37,739 nucleotides of DNA from a virus. The position numbers and the translations under genes are program-made. The notes beneath the pieces are model-generated. The model searched no databases. It saw only the letters and a list, made by a program, of their open reading frames with translations, and was not told the origin of the DNA. Where the stretch lies: the IMG/VR virus record IMGVR_UViG_3300027508_000016, positions 1 to 37,739 of that record; one strand, written 5' to 3'. Shown here one piece after another: positions 18,552 to 26,860 of the stretch. How positions within the stretch are numbered: the stretch's first letter is position 1; every line of letters starts with the position of its first letter.

Positions 18552-19883
18552 ATGAACTTACAAGAAGACATCCAAAGAAAGTGGGAGCCAATCCTGGCTC
18601 ACCCAGACTTGGCCCCTATCAAAGATACGCACCGTAGAAGTGTAACAGCTGTTATTCTAGAGAATACAGAAAAAGCTCTTCGCGAAGCTAATCACTATGT
18701 TCCACAAACATTGACAGAAGCAGCACCTGCTAACCAAACAGGTAATGACATTGATACGTTCGATCCAGTTTTAATCAGCTTGGTTCGTCGTGCAATGCCT
18801 AACTTGATTGCTTATGACATCTGCGGCGTACAACCAATGACAGGCCCAACAGGCTTGATCTTCGCAATGCGTTCTAAGTACAGCAACAGCTCTAACGCTG
18901 GTGTTGAAAACTTCTACAACGAAGTTAACACATCATTCACCTCTGTTGTTTCAGGTGCTAACACACTTGGCCAGAAGATGGTTGGTACTGTTCCAGGTAA
19001 CACAACAAGTGGTACAGCTAACTTGGCTGAAACAGGCATCTATAACTTCGGTTCTGGTATGTCTACAGCACAATCAGAAGCACTTGGTACTTCTGGCAAC
19101 GTTGCATTTGCTGAGATGGCATTCTCTATCGAGAAAGTTACTGTTACAGCTAAATCACGTGCTTTGAAAGCAGAATACACAATGGAACTTGCACAAGACT
19201 TGAAAGCAATCCATGGTCTAGACGCAGAAACAGAATTGTCTAACATTCTATCTGCTGAGATTCTTGCTGAAATTAACCGTGAAGTTGTTCGTACAATCAA
19301 TATCACTGCTACACGTGGTGCTACTGAGAATACAACAACAGTTGGTCGTTTCGACTTAGATACAGACTCTAACGGTCGTTGGTCAGTTGAGAAGTTCAAA
19401 GGTTTGATGTTCCAAGTTGAACGTGAAGCAAACCAAATCGCTAAAGCAACAAGACGTGGTAAGGGTAACATGATCATCTGTTCATCTGATGTAGCTTCTG
19501 CTCTTCAAATGGCTGGTGTTCTAGATTACACTCCTGCTCTAAACAGCAACAACTTGAACGTTGATGACACAGGCAATACATTTGCTGGTGTGTTAAACGG
19601 ACGTGTTCGTGTTTACATCGACCCATATGCTGGTGGCAACTATATGGTTGTAGGTTACAAAGGTTCTAGCGCATTTGACGCTGGCTTGTTCTACTGCCCA
19701 TACGTTCCTCTACAAATGGTTCGTGCTGTTGATCCAGATAGCTTCCAACCTAAGATTGGTTTCAAGACTCGTTACGGTATGGTTGCAAACCCATATGCAG
19801 AAGGCGCAACAGCTGGCCTTGGCGCATTGACAAAAGACTCTAACGTTTACTACAGAAGAATCTTAGTTGACAACTTGATGTAA
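18552..19883 (+). CDS. 23: Major capsid protein gp23
   Basis: A 443-residue HK97-fold capsid protein. The propeptide is residues 1-56; LTE/A at 54-57 fits the L/I-x-E cleavage rule of gp21, so the mature protein should start at Ala57. Conserved segments include DPVLISLVRRAMPNLIAYDI followed by CGVQPMTGPTGLIFAMRSKY, the hallmark of T4-like gp23, and GYKGSSAFDAGLFYCPYVPL near the C-terminus. Codon use appears enriched in AAC, GGT and CGT, consistent with high expression. It follows its own late promoter and is closed by a strong terminator. Confidence 0.97.
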   Translation: MNLQEDIQRKWEPILAHPDLAPIKDTHRRSVTAVILENTEKALREANHYVPQTLTEAAPANQTGNDIDTFDPVLISLVRRAMPNLIAYDICGVQPMTGPTGLIFAMRSKYSNSSNAGVENFYNEVNTSFTSVVSGANTLGQKMVGTVPGNTTSGTANLAETGIYNFGSGMSTAQSEALGTSGNVAFAEMAFSIEKVTVTAKSRALKAEYTMELAQDLKAIHGLDAETELSNILSAEILAEINREVVRTINITATRGATENTTTVGRFDLDTDSNGRWSVEKFKGLMFQVEREANQIAKATRRGKGNMIICSSDVASALQMAGVLDYTPALNSNNLNVDDTGNTFAGVLNGRVRVYIDPYAGGNYMVVGYKGSSAFDAGLFYCPYVPLQMVRAVDPDSFQPKIGFKTRYGMVANPYAEGATAGLGALTKDSNVYYRRILVDNLM

Positions 19884-19908
19884 TCAAGAATCCCCGCAGA
19901 GGGATATT

Positions 19909-19937
19909 GAGAGGACCTTCGGGTCCTCTCTTTTTTT
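19909..19937 (+). terminator. Rho-independent terminator after gp23
   Basis: A perfect 9-bp stem, GAGAGGACC at 19909-19917 and GGTCCTCTC at 19922-19930, is closed by a TTCG tetraloop and followed by seven T. It would end the capsid transcript. Confidence 0.95.
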
Positions 19938-19943
19938 GCCTAA

Positions 19944-19951
19944 CATAAATA
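19944..19951 (+). promoter_or_regulatory. T4-type late promoter upstream of gp3-like gene
   Basis: CATAAATA directly follows the gp23 terminator and restarts late transcription 26 bases before ATG 19970. An AAAGGA ribosome site lies between. Confidence 0.72.
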
Positions 19952-19969
19952 GTAGAAAGGAATACTACT

Positions 19970-20500
19970 ATGAGTGCATTAACAAACACCCCAACAAATA
20001 GAAACTTTCTCTCACCTCTAAACTTTAGATTGGTGCTGCAGAAAGCTCCTCTTCTTAACTTCTTTTTGCAAAGTGCATCCATTCCAGGATTGACATTTGC
20101 TGGCAATGTAATCATGCCAACTCCTCTTCTTGATATTCCAATCCCTGGTGAACGTCTTGTGTATTCACCACTAACTGTGTCATTCATGGTTGATGAAGAT
20201 ATGACCAATTATCTAGAAATATACAATTGGATGTTATCTCTTGCTGCAAAAGATCTACAACCGTTTGCAAGATACCAAGCTCAGACATCTATTGATTCGG
20301 ACGTCAATGGTAGAGATAGGTCAGATATTAAGCTAATGATTCTTACAAGTTCAAAGAATCCGAACATTGAAGTTAACTTTACTGATGCCTTCCCGTCTCA
20401 GCTCGGAGAACTGAACTTCAACACAACAGCATCCGGTGTAAACTATCTTGAAACCTCTGTTACATTTGAGTATATTAAGTACACAATTAATATGATTTGA
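19970..20500 (+). CDS. 3: Tail completion/tube-like protein, gp3-like
   Basis: A 176-residue tail protein. NRNFLSPLNFRLVLQKAP and FFLQSASIPGLTF, followed by PIPGERLVYSPLTVSFMVDE and NYLEIYNWM, resemble tube-type folds of phage tails (gp19/gp54/gp3 relatives), with the conserved order substrate strand, IPG loop, PG-strand and NYLEIYNW helix. Marine T4-like phages carry a gp3-annotated tail completion gene between gp23 and uvsY, and T4 gp3 is also 176 residues. I therefore prefer gp3, the tube terminator that joins the tube to gp15. An additional tube-initiator type protein is the alternative. It has its own late promoter. Confidence 0.62.
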   Translation: MSALTNTPTNRNFLSPLNFRLVLQKAPLLNFFLQSASIPGLTFAGNVIMPTPLLDIPIPGERLVYSPLTVSFMVDEDMTNYLEIYNWMLSLAAKDLQPFARYQAQTSIDSDVNGRDRSDIKLMILTSSKNPNIEVNFTDAFPSQLGELNFNTTASGVNYLETSVTFEYIKYTINMI

Positions 20501-20530
20501 GTTGACTTTTATAATAATATGTAAGACAAT
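20487..20530 (+). promoter_or_regulatory. Candidate host-type promoter before uvsY
   Basis: A perfect -10 TATAAT (20510-20515) has TTAATA (20487-20492) 17 bases upstream. Alternatively TTGACT (20502-20507) with GACAAT (20525-20530), also 17 bases apart, could serve. Either would let the recombination genes be read before late genes. Confidence 0.5.
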
Positions 20531-20532
20531 TG

Positions 20533-20549
20533 TGTCCTGCAGGAGGACA
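20533..20549 (+). promoter_or_regulatory. Ribosome site within a hairpin, uvsY leader
   Basis: TGTCCT (20533-20538) can pair with AGGACA (20544-20549), loop GCAGG. The Shine-Dalgarno AGGAGG (20541-20546) lies partly in this stem just ahead of ATG 20551, so initiation could be held back by structure. Confidence 0.45.
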
Positions 20550-20550
20550 A

Positions 20551-20985
20551 ATGAAGACCGATGAAATTATTACAGCATGGGAAACAGATAGCGAGATTGA
20601 TAAGACCGAGCTCGGTAAAGAGTCTTTGCGGATTCCTCAACTTCACTCCAAATACCTGAAAGAGTTCTACATGGCTAAGACAACATATGTAAAACTCAAT
20701 CAAGATTATAAAAACACGTACAGATTAAAATATCAATACTATCAGGGTATTCTTTCAAAAGAAGAACAAGAAGAGCATGGATGGGACATCCAGCCATTAA
20801 AGATTTTGAAAGCAGATATTCCTGTATACATTGAGTCAGATGAAGATCTTCAGTTAATTAAAAATAAGATACAGTTAACGGAAGATAAGATAGAAATTCT
20901 TGAGAACATAATAAAAACACTCAACAATCGTGGATATTTAATAAAAAATGCGATTGAATGGGAACGGTTTAAGATGGGTCTATGA
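20551..20985 (+). CDS. uvsY: Recombination mediator UvsY
   Basis: A 144-residue homologue of T4 UvsY (137 residues), which loads UvsX recombinase on gp32-coated single-stranded DNA. Seen: RIPQLHSKYLKEF near the start and a basic, helical remainder with QDYKNTYRLKYQYY and LILIENIIKTL-like leucine spacing near the end. The frame opens upstream at 20530, but ATG 20551 sits 5 bases after AGGAGGAC and gives the homologous start, so it is chosen. It overlaps uvsW by ATGA, coupling the two recombination genes. The start lies just after a hairpin that includes the ribosome site. Confidence 0.85.
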   Translation: MKTDEIITAWETDSEIDKTELGKESLRIPQLHSKYLKEFYMAKTTYVKLNQDYKNTYRLKYQYYQGILSKEEQEEHGWDIQPLKILKADIPVYIESDEDLQLIKNKIQLTEDKIEILENIIKTLNNRGYLIKNAIEWERFKMGL

Positions 20986-22418
20986 TACAGATAGAAAAGT
21001 TTAACGAGACGTACAATAAGATTCATTGCAGTGATGATATTGCAAGAGAGCTTAGTGATTACTTTACTTTTGAAGTACCTGGTGCTCGTTTTATTCCGTC
21101 TGTAAGAAAAAAGAAGTGGGATGGTAAGATAAGACTATTCAACTCTGGCACCCATCACATATATGCTGGACTGATTGAATATGTTGAAGACTTTGCAAAG
21201 CAAAACACATACCAGTGTGAGAGGTTAACAGACTTCTCTGATGATGTAATTGATACCGTTTCCGATATTGTTTCCAGCTTCAACCTCACCAAAGAGCCAC
21301 GTGATTATCAGCTTGCTGCATTTGCCCATGCAATAAGAAAAAGAAGATCATTGCTTTTATCACCAACAGCGTCTGGTAAGTCATTAATTATCTACATGCT
21401 TTGCAGATACTATAATGTAAAGACTTTGTTGATTGTACCTACAACCTCGCTTGTTCATCAAATGTATTCTGACTTTGAAGAGTACGGATTCGATTCAAAA
21501 CAAAACTGCCATATGATCTTCTCTGGTCAAGAAAAGGATGAAGACAAGCAAATATTCATATCAACTTGGCAATCAATATACAAGCAACCCAAGAAGTGGT
21601 TTGATCAGTTTGATTGTGTAATAGGAGACGAGGCTCACCTGTTCAAAGCAAACTCCCTTTCAACTATAATGAAGAGTCTGAGCAGTTGCAAATACCGCTT
21701 TGGATTTACTGGTACATTAGATGGATCACAAACCCATAAGCTAGTGCTAGAAGGATTATTCGGAACAGTTAAAAAGGTAACAACAACATCTGAATTGATT
21801 GAACAGAAGCACCTCTCAGAGTTCAAAATTAAAGCTGTAATACTTGACTATGATCAAGAAACAAGACAGTTGATGAAGAAAGCTACATATCCGGATGAGA
21901 TGAATTTCCTTGTCAATCATCTTCCGAGAAACAAGTTCATATGCAACCTGGCGATATCGTTGAAGGGTAACACGTTAGTTTTGTATCAGTATGTTGACAA
22001 ACACGGTAAGGCAATATATGATGAGATTAAAAATAAAGCAGATGGTAGACAGATTTACTTCGTCTCTGGTACGGTTAATGGTGCGGATAGAGATGATATT
22101 AGAAGATCTGTGGAGCTGGAAGTTGATTCGATTATTGTCGCTTCTTATGGTACTTTTTCTACTGGCGTCAATATTAAGAACTTGCACAATATCATTTTCG
22201 CTTCACCTTCAAAATCAAGGGTCAGGAATCTCCAATCAATCGGCCGGGGACTTAGACTCGGGAACAATAAAGAGAAAGCATGTCTATACGATATAGCTGA
22301 CGACTTGCAATGGAAGCAAAGTAGGAATCATACACTAAATCATTTTGTTGAGCGAATTAAAATATATAATGAAGAGAAGTTTGAGTATAAGACGTACGTA
22401 ATCCCACTCAAAGGATAA
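20982..22418 (+). CDS. uvsW: Recombination helicase UvsW
   Basis: A 478-residue superfamily 2 helicase that unwinds R-loops and drives branch migration, shifting T4 replication from origin- to recombination-dependent. Residues 1-95 form the small DNA-binding N-terminal domain. Motif Q-like RDYQLAAF (108-115) precedes Walker A PTASGKS (128-134), DEAH (216-219) and motif III GFTGTL. The second RecA domain includes motif V SYGTFSTGVNIKNLHN and motif VI QSIGRGLRLG. It is coupled to uvsY by a 4-base overlap. Length is close to T4 UvsW (503 residues). Confidence 0.95.
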   Translation: MIQIEKFNETYNKIHCSDDIARELSDYFTFEVPGARFIPSVRKKKWDGKIRLFNSGTHHIYAGLIEYVEDFAKQNTYQCERLTDFSDDVIDTVSDIVSSFNLTKEPRDYQLAAFAHAIRKRRSLLLSPTASGKSLIIYMLCRYYNVKTLLIVPTTSLVHQMYSDFEEYGFDSKQNCHMIFSGQEKDEDKQIFISTWQSIYKQPKKWFDQFDCVIGDEAHLFKANSLSTIMKSLSSCKYRFGFTGTLDGSQTHKLVLEGLFGTVKKVTTTSELIEQKHLSEFKIKAVILDYDQETRQLMKKATYPDEMNFLVNHLPRNKFICNLAISLKGNTLVLYQYVDKHGKAIYDEIKNKADGRQIYFVSGTVNGADRDDIRRSVELEVDSIIVASYGTFSTGVNIKNLHNIIFASPSKSRVRNLQSIGRGLRLGNNKEKACLYDIADDLQWKQSRNHTLNHFVERIKIYNEEKFEYKTYVIPLKG

Positions 22419-22420
22419 AG

Positions 22421-22828
22421 ATGATAAAAATAATAAAGCTCGTTAATGATCATGAAATTATTGGTGAAGTAGTTGCAGAGTCATCCGAACACATAGTGAT
22501 CAACCAACCTTTTTCTATCCACTACATGATGTCTCAAAGAACAGACAAGCCAATCATTGGATTGTTACGCTACATGCCTTTTGCTAAAAGTAGAGAGTTA
22601 TCCTTTAAAAGCAGAGATATAATTAACTCGGTAGAAGCAAGAGAATCAATGGCTGGTTACTACAGCCATGTTATGACAAACCATATCAAATATGTCGATG
22701 ATAACATTGACCAAGAACTCGAACAAGTTGCTGCTGAAGAGCAGTCAATAGAAGAGCAAGCGGAGATGACACCAGCTGAATTAATGGCGTCACTCCTTAG
22801 TAATTTCACTAACGATAAGATGCACTGA
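22421..22828 (+). CDS. Small conserved protein between uvsW and gene 55
   Basis: A 135-residue protein starting 2 bases after uvsW and ending one base before gene 55. Residues 1-85 form a compact beta-rich domain (IIKLVNDHEIIGEVVAESSE, then IVINQPFSI and an aromatic PFAKS loop); 95-135 are an acidic tail with EELEQVAAEEQSIEEQ-type helix and PAELMASLL. Genes in the same slot of marine T4-like phages share the K-LV-EIIGEV start. The short curved-strand pattern could be an LSm-like barrel, but this is only a fold guess. Its place ahead of gp55 suggests a link to RNA or transcription. Confidence 0.6.
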   Translation: MIKIIKLVNDHEIIGEVVAESSEHIVINQPFSIHYMMSQRTDKPIIGLLRYMPFAKSRELSFKSRDIINSVEARESMAGYYSHVMTNHIKYVDDNIDQELEQVAAEEQSIEEQAEMTPAELMASLLSNFTNDKMH

Positions 22829-22829
22829 T

Positions 22830-23369
22830 ATGGCTCAACACTACATTGACAATAAGACGTTCTTCGAAGCTATCAAAAAGCACAGAGAGAATATTAAGCT
22901 AGCAGCAGAAGAAGGAAGGCCAAAGCCAATCATTCCAAACTATATTGGTAGCTGTATCCTAATGATTGCTAACAGGTTGGCAACTAAACCTAACTTTATC
23001 AACTACTCTTACAAAGATGAGATGATATCGGACGGTGTTGAGAACTGTATCATGTATATTGATAATTTTGATCCTGAGAAATCAACTAATCCATTTGCCT
23101 ACTTCACACAGATTATCTACTTTGCCTTTCTAAGACGAATACAAAAAGAAAAGAAACATCTGTATATCAAGCACCAGGTGTTTAGGAATTTTGCTATTAC
23201 GGATGAGCTGTACGATGTACAAGAGGGTGATGACTTTGGTGGCTCGCCAGTTAACAATATGATGGATACAGAAAAGATGGATGACTTTGTGAAAGCGTTT
23301 GAATTAGGATTAGAAAAGAAACGTAAGCCAGCACAAAAGGTCGGTATTGAGAACTTCGTAGAGGAGTAA
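22830..23369 (+). CDS. 55: Late transcription sigma factor gp55
   Basis: A 179-residue homologue of T4 gp55 (185 residues), the sigma factor that directs host RNA polymerase to TATAAATA late promoters together with the sliding clamp. Conserved parts are NYIGSCILMIANRLATKPNF and YKDEMISDGVENCIMYIDNF, followed by NPFAYFTQIIYFAFLRRIQK, a sigma region 2-like helix set that reads the promoter. The short C-terminal tail carries basic residues and GIENFVEE, which fits a hydrophobic/acidic clamp-binding tail. It immediately precedes gp47. The matching late promoters are found throughout this window. Confidence 0.94.
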   Translation: MAQHYIDNKTFFEAIKKHRENIKLAAEEGRPKPIIPNYIGSCILMIANRLATKPNFINYSYKDEMISDGVENCIMYIDNFDPEKSTNPFAYFTQIIYFAFLRRIQKEKKHLYIKHQVFRNFAITDELYDVQEGDDFGGSPVNNMMDTEKMDDFVKAFELGLEKKRKPAQKVGIENFVEE

Positions 23370-23370
23370 C

Positions 23371-24426
23371 ATGAAGATTGCATTGGTGACAGATACCCAC
23401 TTCGGGGCAAGAGGGGATCATTTAGCATTTGATAAACAGTTTGATAAATTCTACACAGAAACCTTCTTTCCTACACTGGTAGAACGCGGTATAAGGAACG
23501 TAATCCATCTTGGGGATATGTTCGACAGGCGCAAGTATATAAACTACTTAACGCTGCGTAATTGCCGTAAATACTTCTTTGATCCTATGTTTGATCTTGG
23601 TATTAAGCTAGATGTAATCATTGGTAACCATGATGTGTTTTACAAAAACACTAACGACATCAACTCACCAGGATTGTTACTGCAACAGTATGATAATATA
23701 TCTGGATATGATAGACCGGTAGAGTTGACATATGCTGGTCTTGATATACTGATCCTTCCTTGGATCTGTACTGACAACTACGAAGATTCAATGGCGATAA
23801 TCAAAGATACAAGCGCAACTGTTTGCTTTGGTCATCTAGAGCTAGCTGGTTTTCAAATGTATAAGGGGCAAGTAAATGATCATGGATTTGATTCAAAGAT
23901 ATTCAACAGGTTTGACCTTGTTTGTTCTGGGCATTTTCACCATCGTTCAAATAATGGGAATATTCATTATCTTGGAAACCCTTACGAGCTTACCTGGGCT
24001 GATTACCAAGATCCGAGAGGGTTTCACATCTTCGATACGGAAACTAGGGAGCTGGAATTCATAGAAAATCCTAACAAGATGTTCTATAAGATATTCTTTA
24101 ACGATCAGTTCCAAGCTGAAGCATACGAATATCAATACTTAAAAGATTGCTTTGTTAAAGTAATTGTTCAAACCAAAGAGAACCAAGCTAACTTTGATAT
24201 GCTGATTGATAGATTGGAGAAAGCTGGTCCTGCAGATCTACAAGTAGTTGAAGACCATCTTCACATGGACCTTGAAGATAATGATGATATATTGGAGAGT
24301 GCGGAGGATACAATGACTCTTCTTTCTAAGTTCTGTGCACAGATCGATACCAAGGCTGATAAGAAAATGCTTGACTTATTGTTAAGAGATCTGTATAATG
24401 AGGCGATCAATTTAGAATCAACATAA
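23371..24426 (+). CDS. 47: Recombination nuclease subunit gp47 (SbcD/Mre11-like)
   Basis: A 351-residue metallophosphoesterase-fold nuclease that with gp46 resects DNA ends. Metal-binding motifs in order: DTHFGARGDH (D8, H10), LGDMFDRR, GNHDVFY and GHFHHRSN. The remaining C-terminal third contains the capping and gp46-binding region. It starts one base after gp55 and ends one base before gp46. Complex formation with gp46 parallels SbcCD and Mre11-Rad50. Family certain. Confidence 0.96.
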   Translation: MKIALVTDTHFGARGDHLAFDKQFDKFYTETFFPTLVERGIRNVIHLGDMFDRRKYINYLTLRNCRKYFFDPMFDLGIKLDVIIGNHDVFYKNTNDINSPGLLLQQYDNISGYDRPVELTYAGLDILILPWICTDNYEDSMAIIKDTSATVCFGHLELAGFQMYKGQVNDHGFDSKIFNRFDLVCSGHFHHRSNNGNIHYLGNPYELTWADYQDPRGFHIFDTETRELEFIENPNKMFYKIFFNDQFQAEAYEYQYLKDCFVKVIVQTKENQANFDMLIDRLEKAGPADLQVVEDHLHMDLEDNDDILESAEDTMTLLSKFCAQIDTKADKKMLDLLLRDLYNEAINLEST

Positions 24427-24427
24427 T

Positions 24428-26143
24428 ATGATATTGTTTCAAAAAGTAAGATGGAAGAATCTTCTATCTACTGGAGATGTATGGACTGAGATAAACTTTA
24501 TAAAGTCCAAGTCTACTTTAATAGTGGGAGAGAATGGTGCTGGAAAGAGCACCATTCTTGATGCTGTTTGCTTTGGTCTATTCGGTAAGCCATTCCGCAA
24601 GATCAATAAGCCACAGCTAGTAAACTCAATTAACAGAAAAGGTATGTTGGTTGAGTTGGAGTTTAAGATTGGTAATAGACAGTACCTGATTAGACGAGGT
24701 CATAAGCCGTCTGTATTTGAGATACTGCAAGATGGTAACATCATCAATCAGAATTCCGAAGCAAGAGAGTATCAGGAGTACTTGGAGAGTAATGTTCTTA
24801 AGCTGAACTTTAAATCGTTTCAGCAGATTGTTATTCTCGGTAGTGCTTCTTTCACTCCGTTCATGCAGCTACCTGCATCGCACCGTAGAGAGATTATTGA
24901 AGACCTATTAGACATTCAAATCTTTTCTACAATGAATTCGTTGCTAAAAGACAAGATTACCATTAACAGAACTTCTCTTTATCAGGTTGATTATGAGATC
25001 AAAGGATCCGCTGAGAAGATTGAATTGTACAAGAAGCATATCGAGTCGTTGAAGCAGAATAATGATCAGATTGTTGAGCAAAAGCAAGTACAATTAGATG
25101 AGCTCAATAGTCAAGTTAATTCTGCTAATGAATTTGCAACTACCCTGCAGGGCCAGATAGATCTACTCAGTAAAAGTATTGACGATCATAACAAAGTTAT
25201 CTCTAAGTCAAATAAGTTTGCATTATTAAATAGACAATTAGACAGCAAGCTAGACAAGATCAAAAAAGAACTTGACTTTTTCTACGAGAGTGATGATTGT
25301 CCTACTTGCCGTCAGGGAATTGCTCATCAACACAAAAGTGAGATTGTTGAAAAGAATCATAAACAAGTTGCTGAGATAGAAGAAGGCAAACAAAAGATGT
25401 TGGTTGAGATAGAAGCAATTGAAAATAGATTGACAGAGATTGCCAATATCAATACTCAAATATCCACTCTTAATAGAAGGGTAACAGATGGCAACATTCA
25501 GATTAAAATATGGATGTCAATGGCTACTGGTATTCAAACAGAGATTACTAACCTAAAGACAAACAACAAACAGATTGATACTAATACTGAAGAGTTAAAG
25601 GTTCTTAAAGAGCAACTAAGAGCAGCATTGCAATCAAAAGAAGATCTTACAAAAGAGAAAGCAGTACTTGATGTTGCGTCTGTTCTTCTCAAAGACTCTG
25701 GTGTCAAGACTAAGATTATCAAGCAATATATACCTGTAATAAACAAACTTGTTAACAAGTATCTTGCTGCAATGGACTTCTTTGTTGCATTCGAATTGAA
25801 CGAGAACTTTGAAGAAACAATTAAGTCTAGACATAGAGATGACTTTAGTTACGAGTCATTTAGCGAAGGTGAGAAGATGCGTATTGACTTAGCACTTCTT
25901 TTCACTTGGAGAGCAATTAGTAAACTGCGCAACTCTGCTTCTACCAACCTTTTGATTATGGACGAAGTGTTTGACAGCTCACTTGACAATAACGGAACAG
26001 AGGAGTTCCTTAAAATTATCAGTACACTTACGGCTGATACTAATTTGTTTATCATAAGTCACAAAGGTGATCAGTTGTTTGATAAGTTTCATTCTCTGAT
26101 CAAATTCGAGAAACATAAAAACTTTTCAAGGATATCAAAATGA
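24428..26143 (+). CDS. 46: Recombination ATPase subunit gp46 (SbcC/Rad50-like)
   Basis: A 571-residue SMC-like ATPase partner of gp47. Walker A GENGAGKST lies at 34-42. A coiled coil follows and is interrupted at 291-294 by CPTC, the zinc hook that dimerises Rad50-type proteins. After the returning coil come the signature-containing SYESFSEGEKMRIDLALL and Walker B NLLIMDEVFDSSLD. ATP binding opens and closes access of gp47 to DNA ends, supplying 3' tails for UvsX/UvsY. It overlaps the next small gene by ATGA. Confidence 0.96.
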   Translation: MILFQKVRWKNLLSTGDVWTEINFIKSKSTLIVGENGAGKSTILDAVCFGLFGKPFRKINKPQLVNSINRKGMLVELEFKIGNRQYLIRRGHKPSVFEILQDGNIINQNSEAREYQEYLESNVLKLNFKSFQQIVILGSASFTPFMQLPASHRREIIEDLLDIQIFSTMNSLLKDKITINRTSLYQVDYEIKGSAEKIELYKKHIESLKQNNDQIVEQKQVQLDELNSQVNSANEFATTLQGQIDLLSKSIDDHNKVISKSNKFALLNRQLDSKLDKIKKELDFFYESDDCPTCRQGIAHQHKSEIVEKNHKQVAEIEEGKQKMLVEIEAIENRLTEIANINTQISTLNRRVTDGNIQIKIWMSMATGIQTEITNLKTNNKQIDTNTEELKVLKEQLRAALQSKEDLTKEKAVLDVASVLLKDSGVKTKIIKQYIPVINKLVNKYLAAMDFFVAFELNENFEETIKSRHRDDFSYESFSEGEKMRIDLALLFTWRAISKLRNSASTNLLIMDEVFDSSLDNNGTEEFLKIISTLTADTNLFIISHKGDQLFDKFHSLIKFEKHKNFSRISK

Positions 26144-26334
26144 GCCAATTCGAATCTGGTAAACCTGTAAAAACATTATTAGCTGAATATGTTGATGGTG
26201 GTCCTAAGTGCATAAGAGACGATTGTGATATTCGTATACAGAGCTCTGAACGAACTATTTTATCATCTGACATACCGATGCTTGAAGAGAATGTAAAGAG
26301 ATGTGTATCGTGCGGAAAAACCTGGAAGGAATAA
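26140..26334 (+). CDS. Small zinc-ribbon-like protein
   Basis: A 64-residue protein whose ATG overlaps the gp46 stop. It has paired cysteines C24 and C29 (C-x4-C) and C55 and C58 (C-x2-C, RCVSCGKTWKE), a classic zinc-ribbon layout with a 25-residue spacer. The final CVSCGKTW resembles ribbons of transcription or nucleic-acid binding proteins. No name can be given. Its placement after recombination genes and before the deformylase does not settle a role. Confidence 0.65.
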   Translation: MSQFESGKPVKTLLAEYVDGGPKCIRDDCDIRIQSSERTILSSDIPMLEENVKRCVSCGKTWKE

Positions 26335-26341
26335 ACATATT

Positions 26342-26860
26342 ATGGTACTAGACTTAGTTAAACCTGATCATCCTTTATTGAGGACAAAGTTGGAGAGATT
26401 TGACTTCAACAAACAACCAACTAACCCTCATGAGTTAGCTAACAACCTAATTGAGACAATGATTCACTATAAAGGGTTGGGGCTTTCTGCAAACCAATGT
26501 GGACTACCTTACCGTGTATTTGTCCTGTGGTCGAATCCAACAAAGGTTATGTTCAACCCTGTTATTGCTGATGTATCGACGGAAGAGATTCTTTTAGAAG
26601 AAGGATGCTTGACTTATCCTAATTTATTCGTTAAAGTGAAGCGTCCTAAGCTGATTCGTATTCGTTATATGGATTCACATGGCGAGGCTCATACAGATAA
26701 GTTTACAGGAATCTCAGCGAGATGTGTACAGCATGAGATGGATCATCTTGATGGTATAATCTATACATCAAAGGCTAACAAGTTTCATTATGATCAAGCA
26801 ATGAGACAGCGTAAGAAATACAAACGTGAATATAAGGTACCAGAATATGCAGAAAATTAA
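26342..26860 (+). CDS. def: Peptide deformylase
   Basis: A 172-residue metalloenzyme that removes the formyl group from nascent proteins. All three motifs are present: GLGLSANQ (45-52), EEGCLTYP with metal Cys89, and QHEMDHL (130-136) with H131, E132 and H135. The frame opens upstream at 26303, but ATG 26342 has a GGAAGGA ribosome site and gives the usual N-terminus. Phage deformylases are common in marine myoviruses; here it lies beside QueE/QueD and upstream of a tRNA array, so a translation-support role is likely. The lysine-rich C-terminal tail overlaps queE. Confidence 0.95.
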   Translation: MVLDLVKPDHPLLRTKLERFDFNKQPTNPHELANNLIETMIHYKGLGLSANQCGLPYRVFVLWSNPTKVMFNPVIADVSTEEILLEEGCLTYPNLFVKVKRPKLIRIRYMDSHGEAHTDKFTGISARCVQHEMDHLDGIIYTSKANKFHYDQAMRQRKKYKREYKVPEYAEN

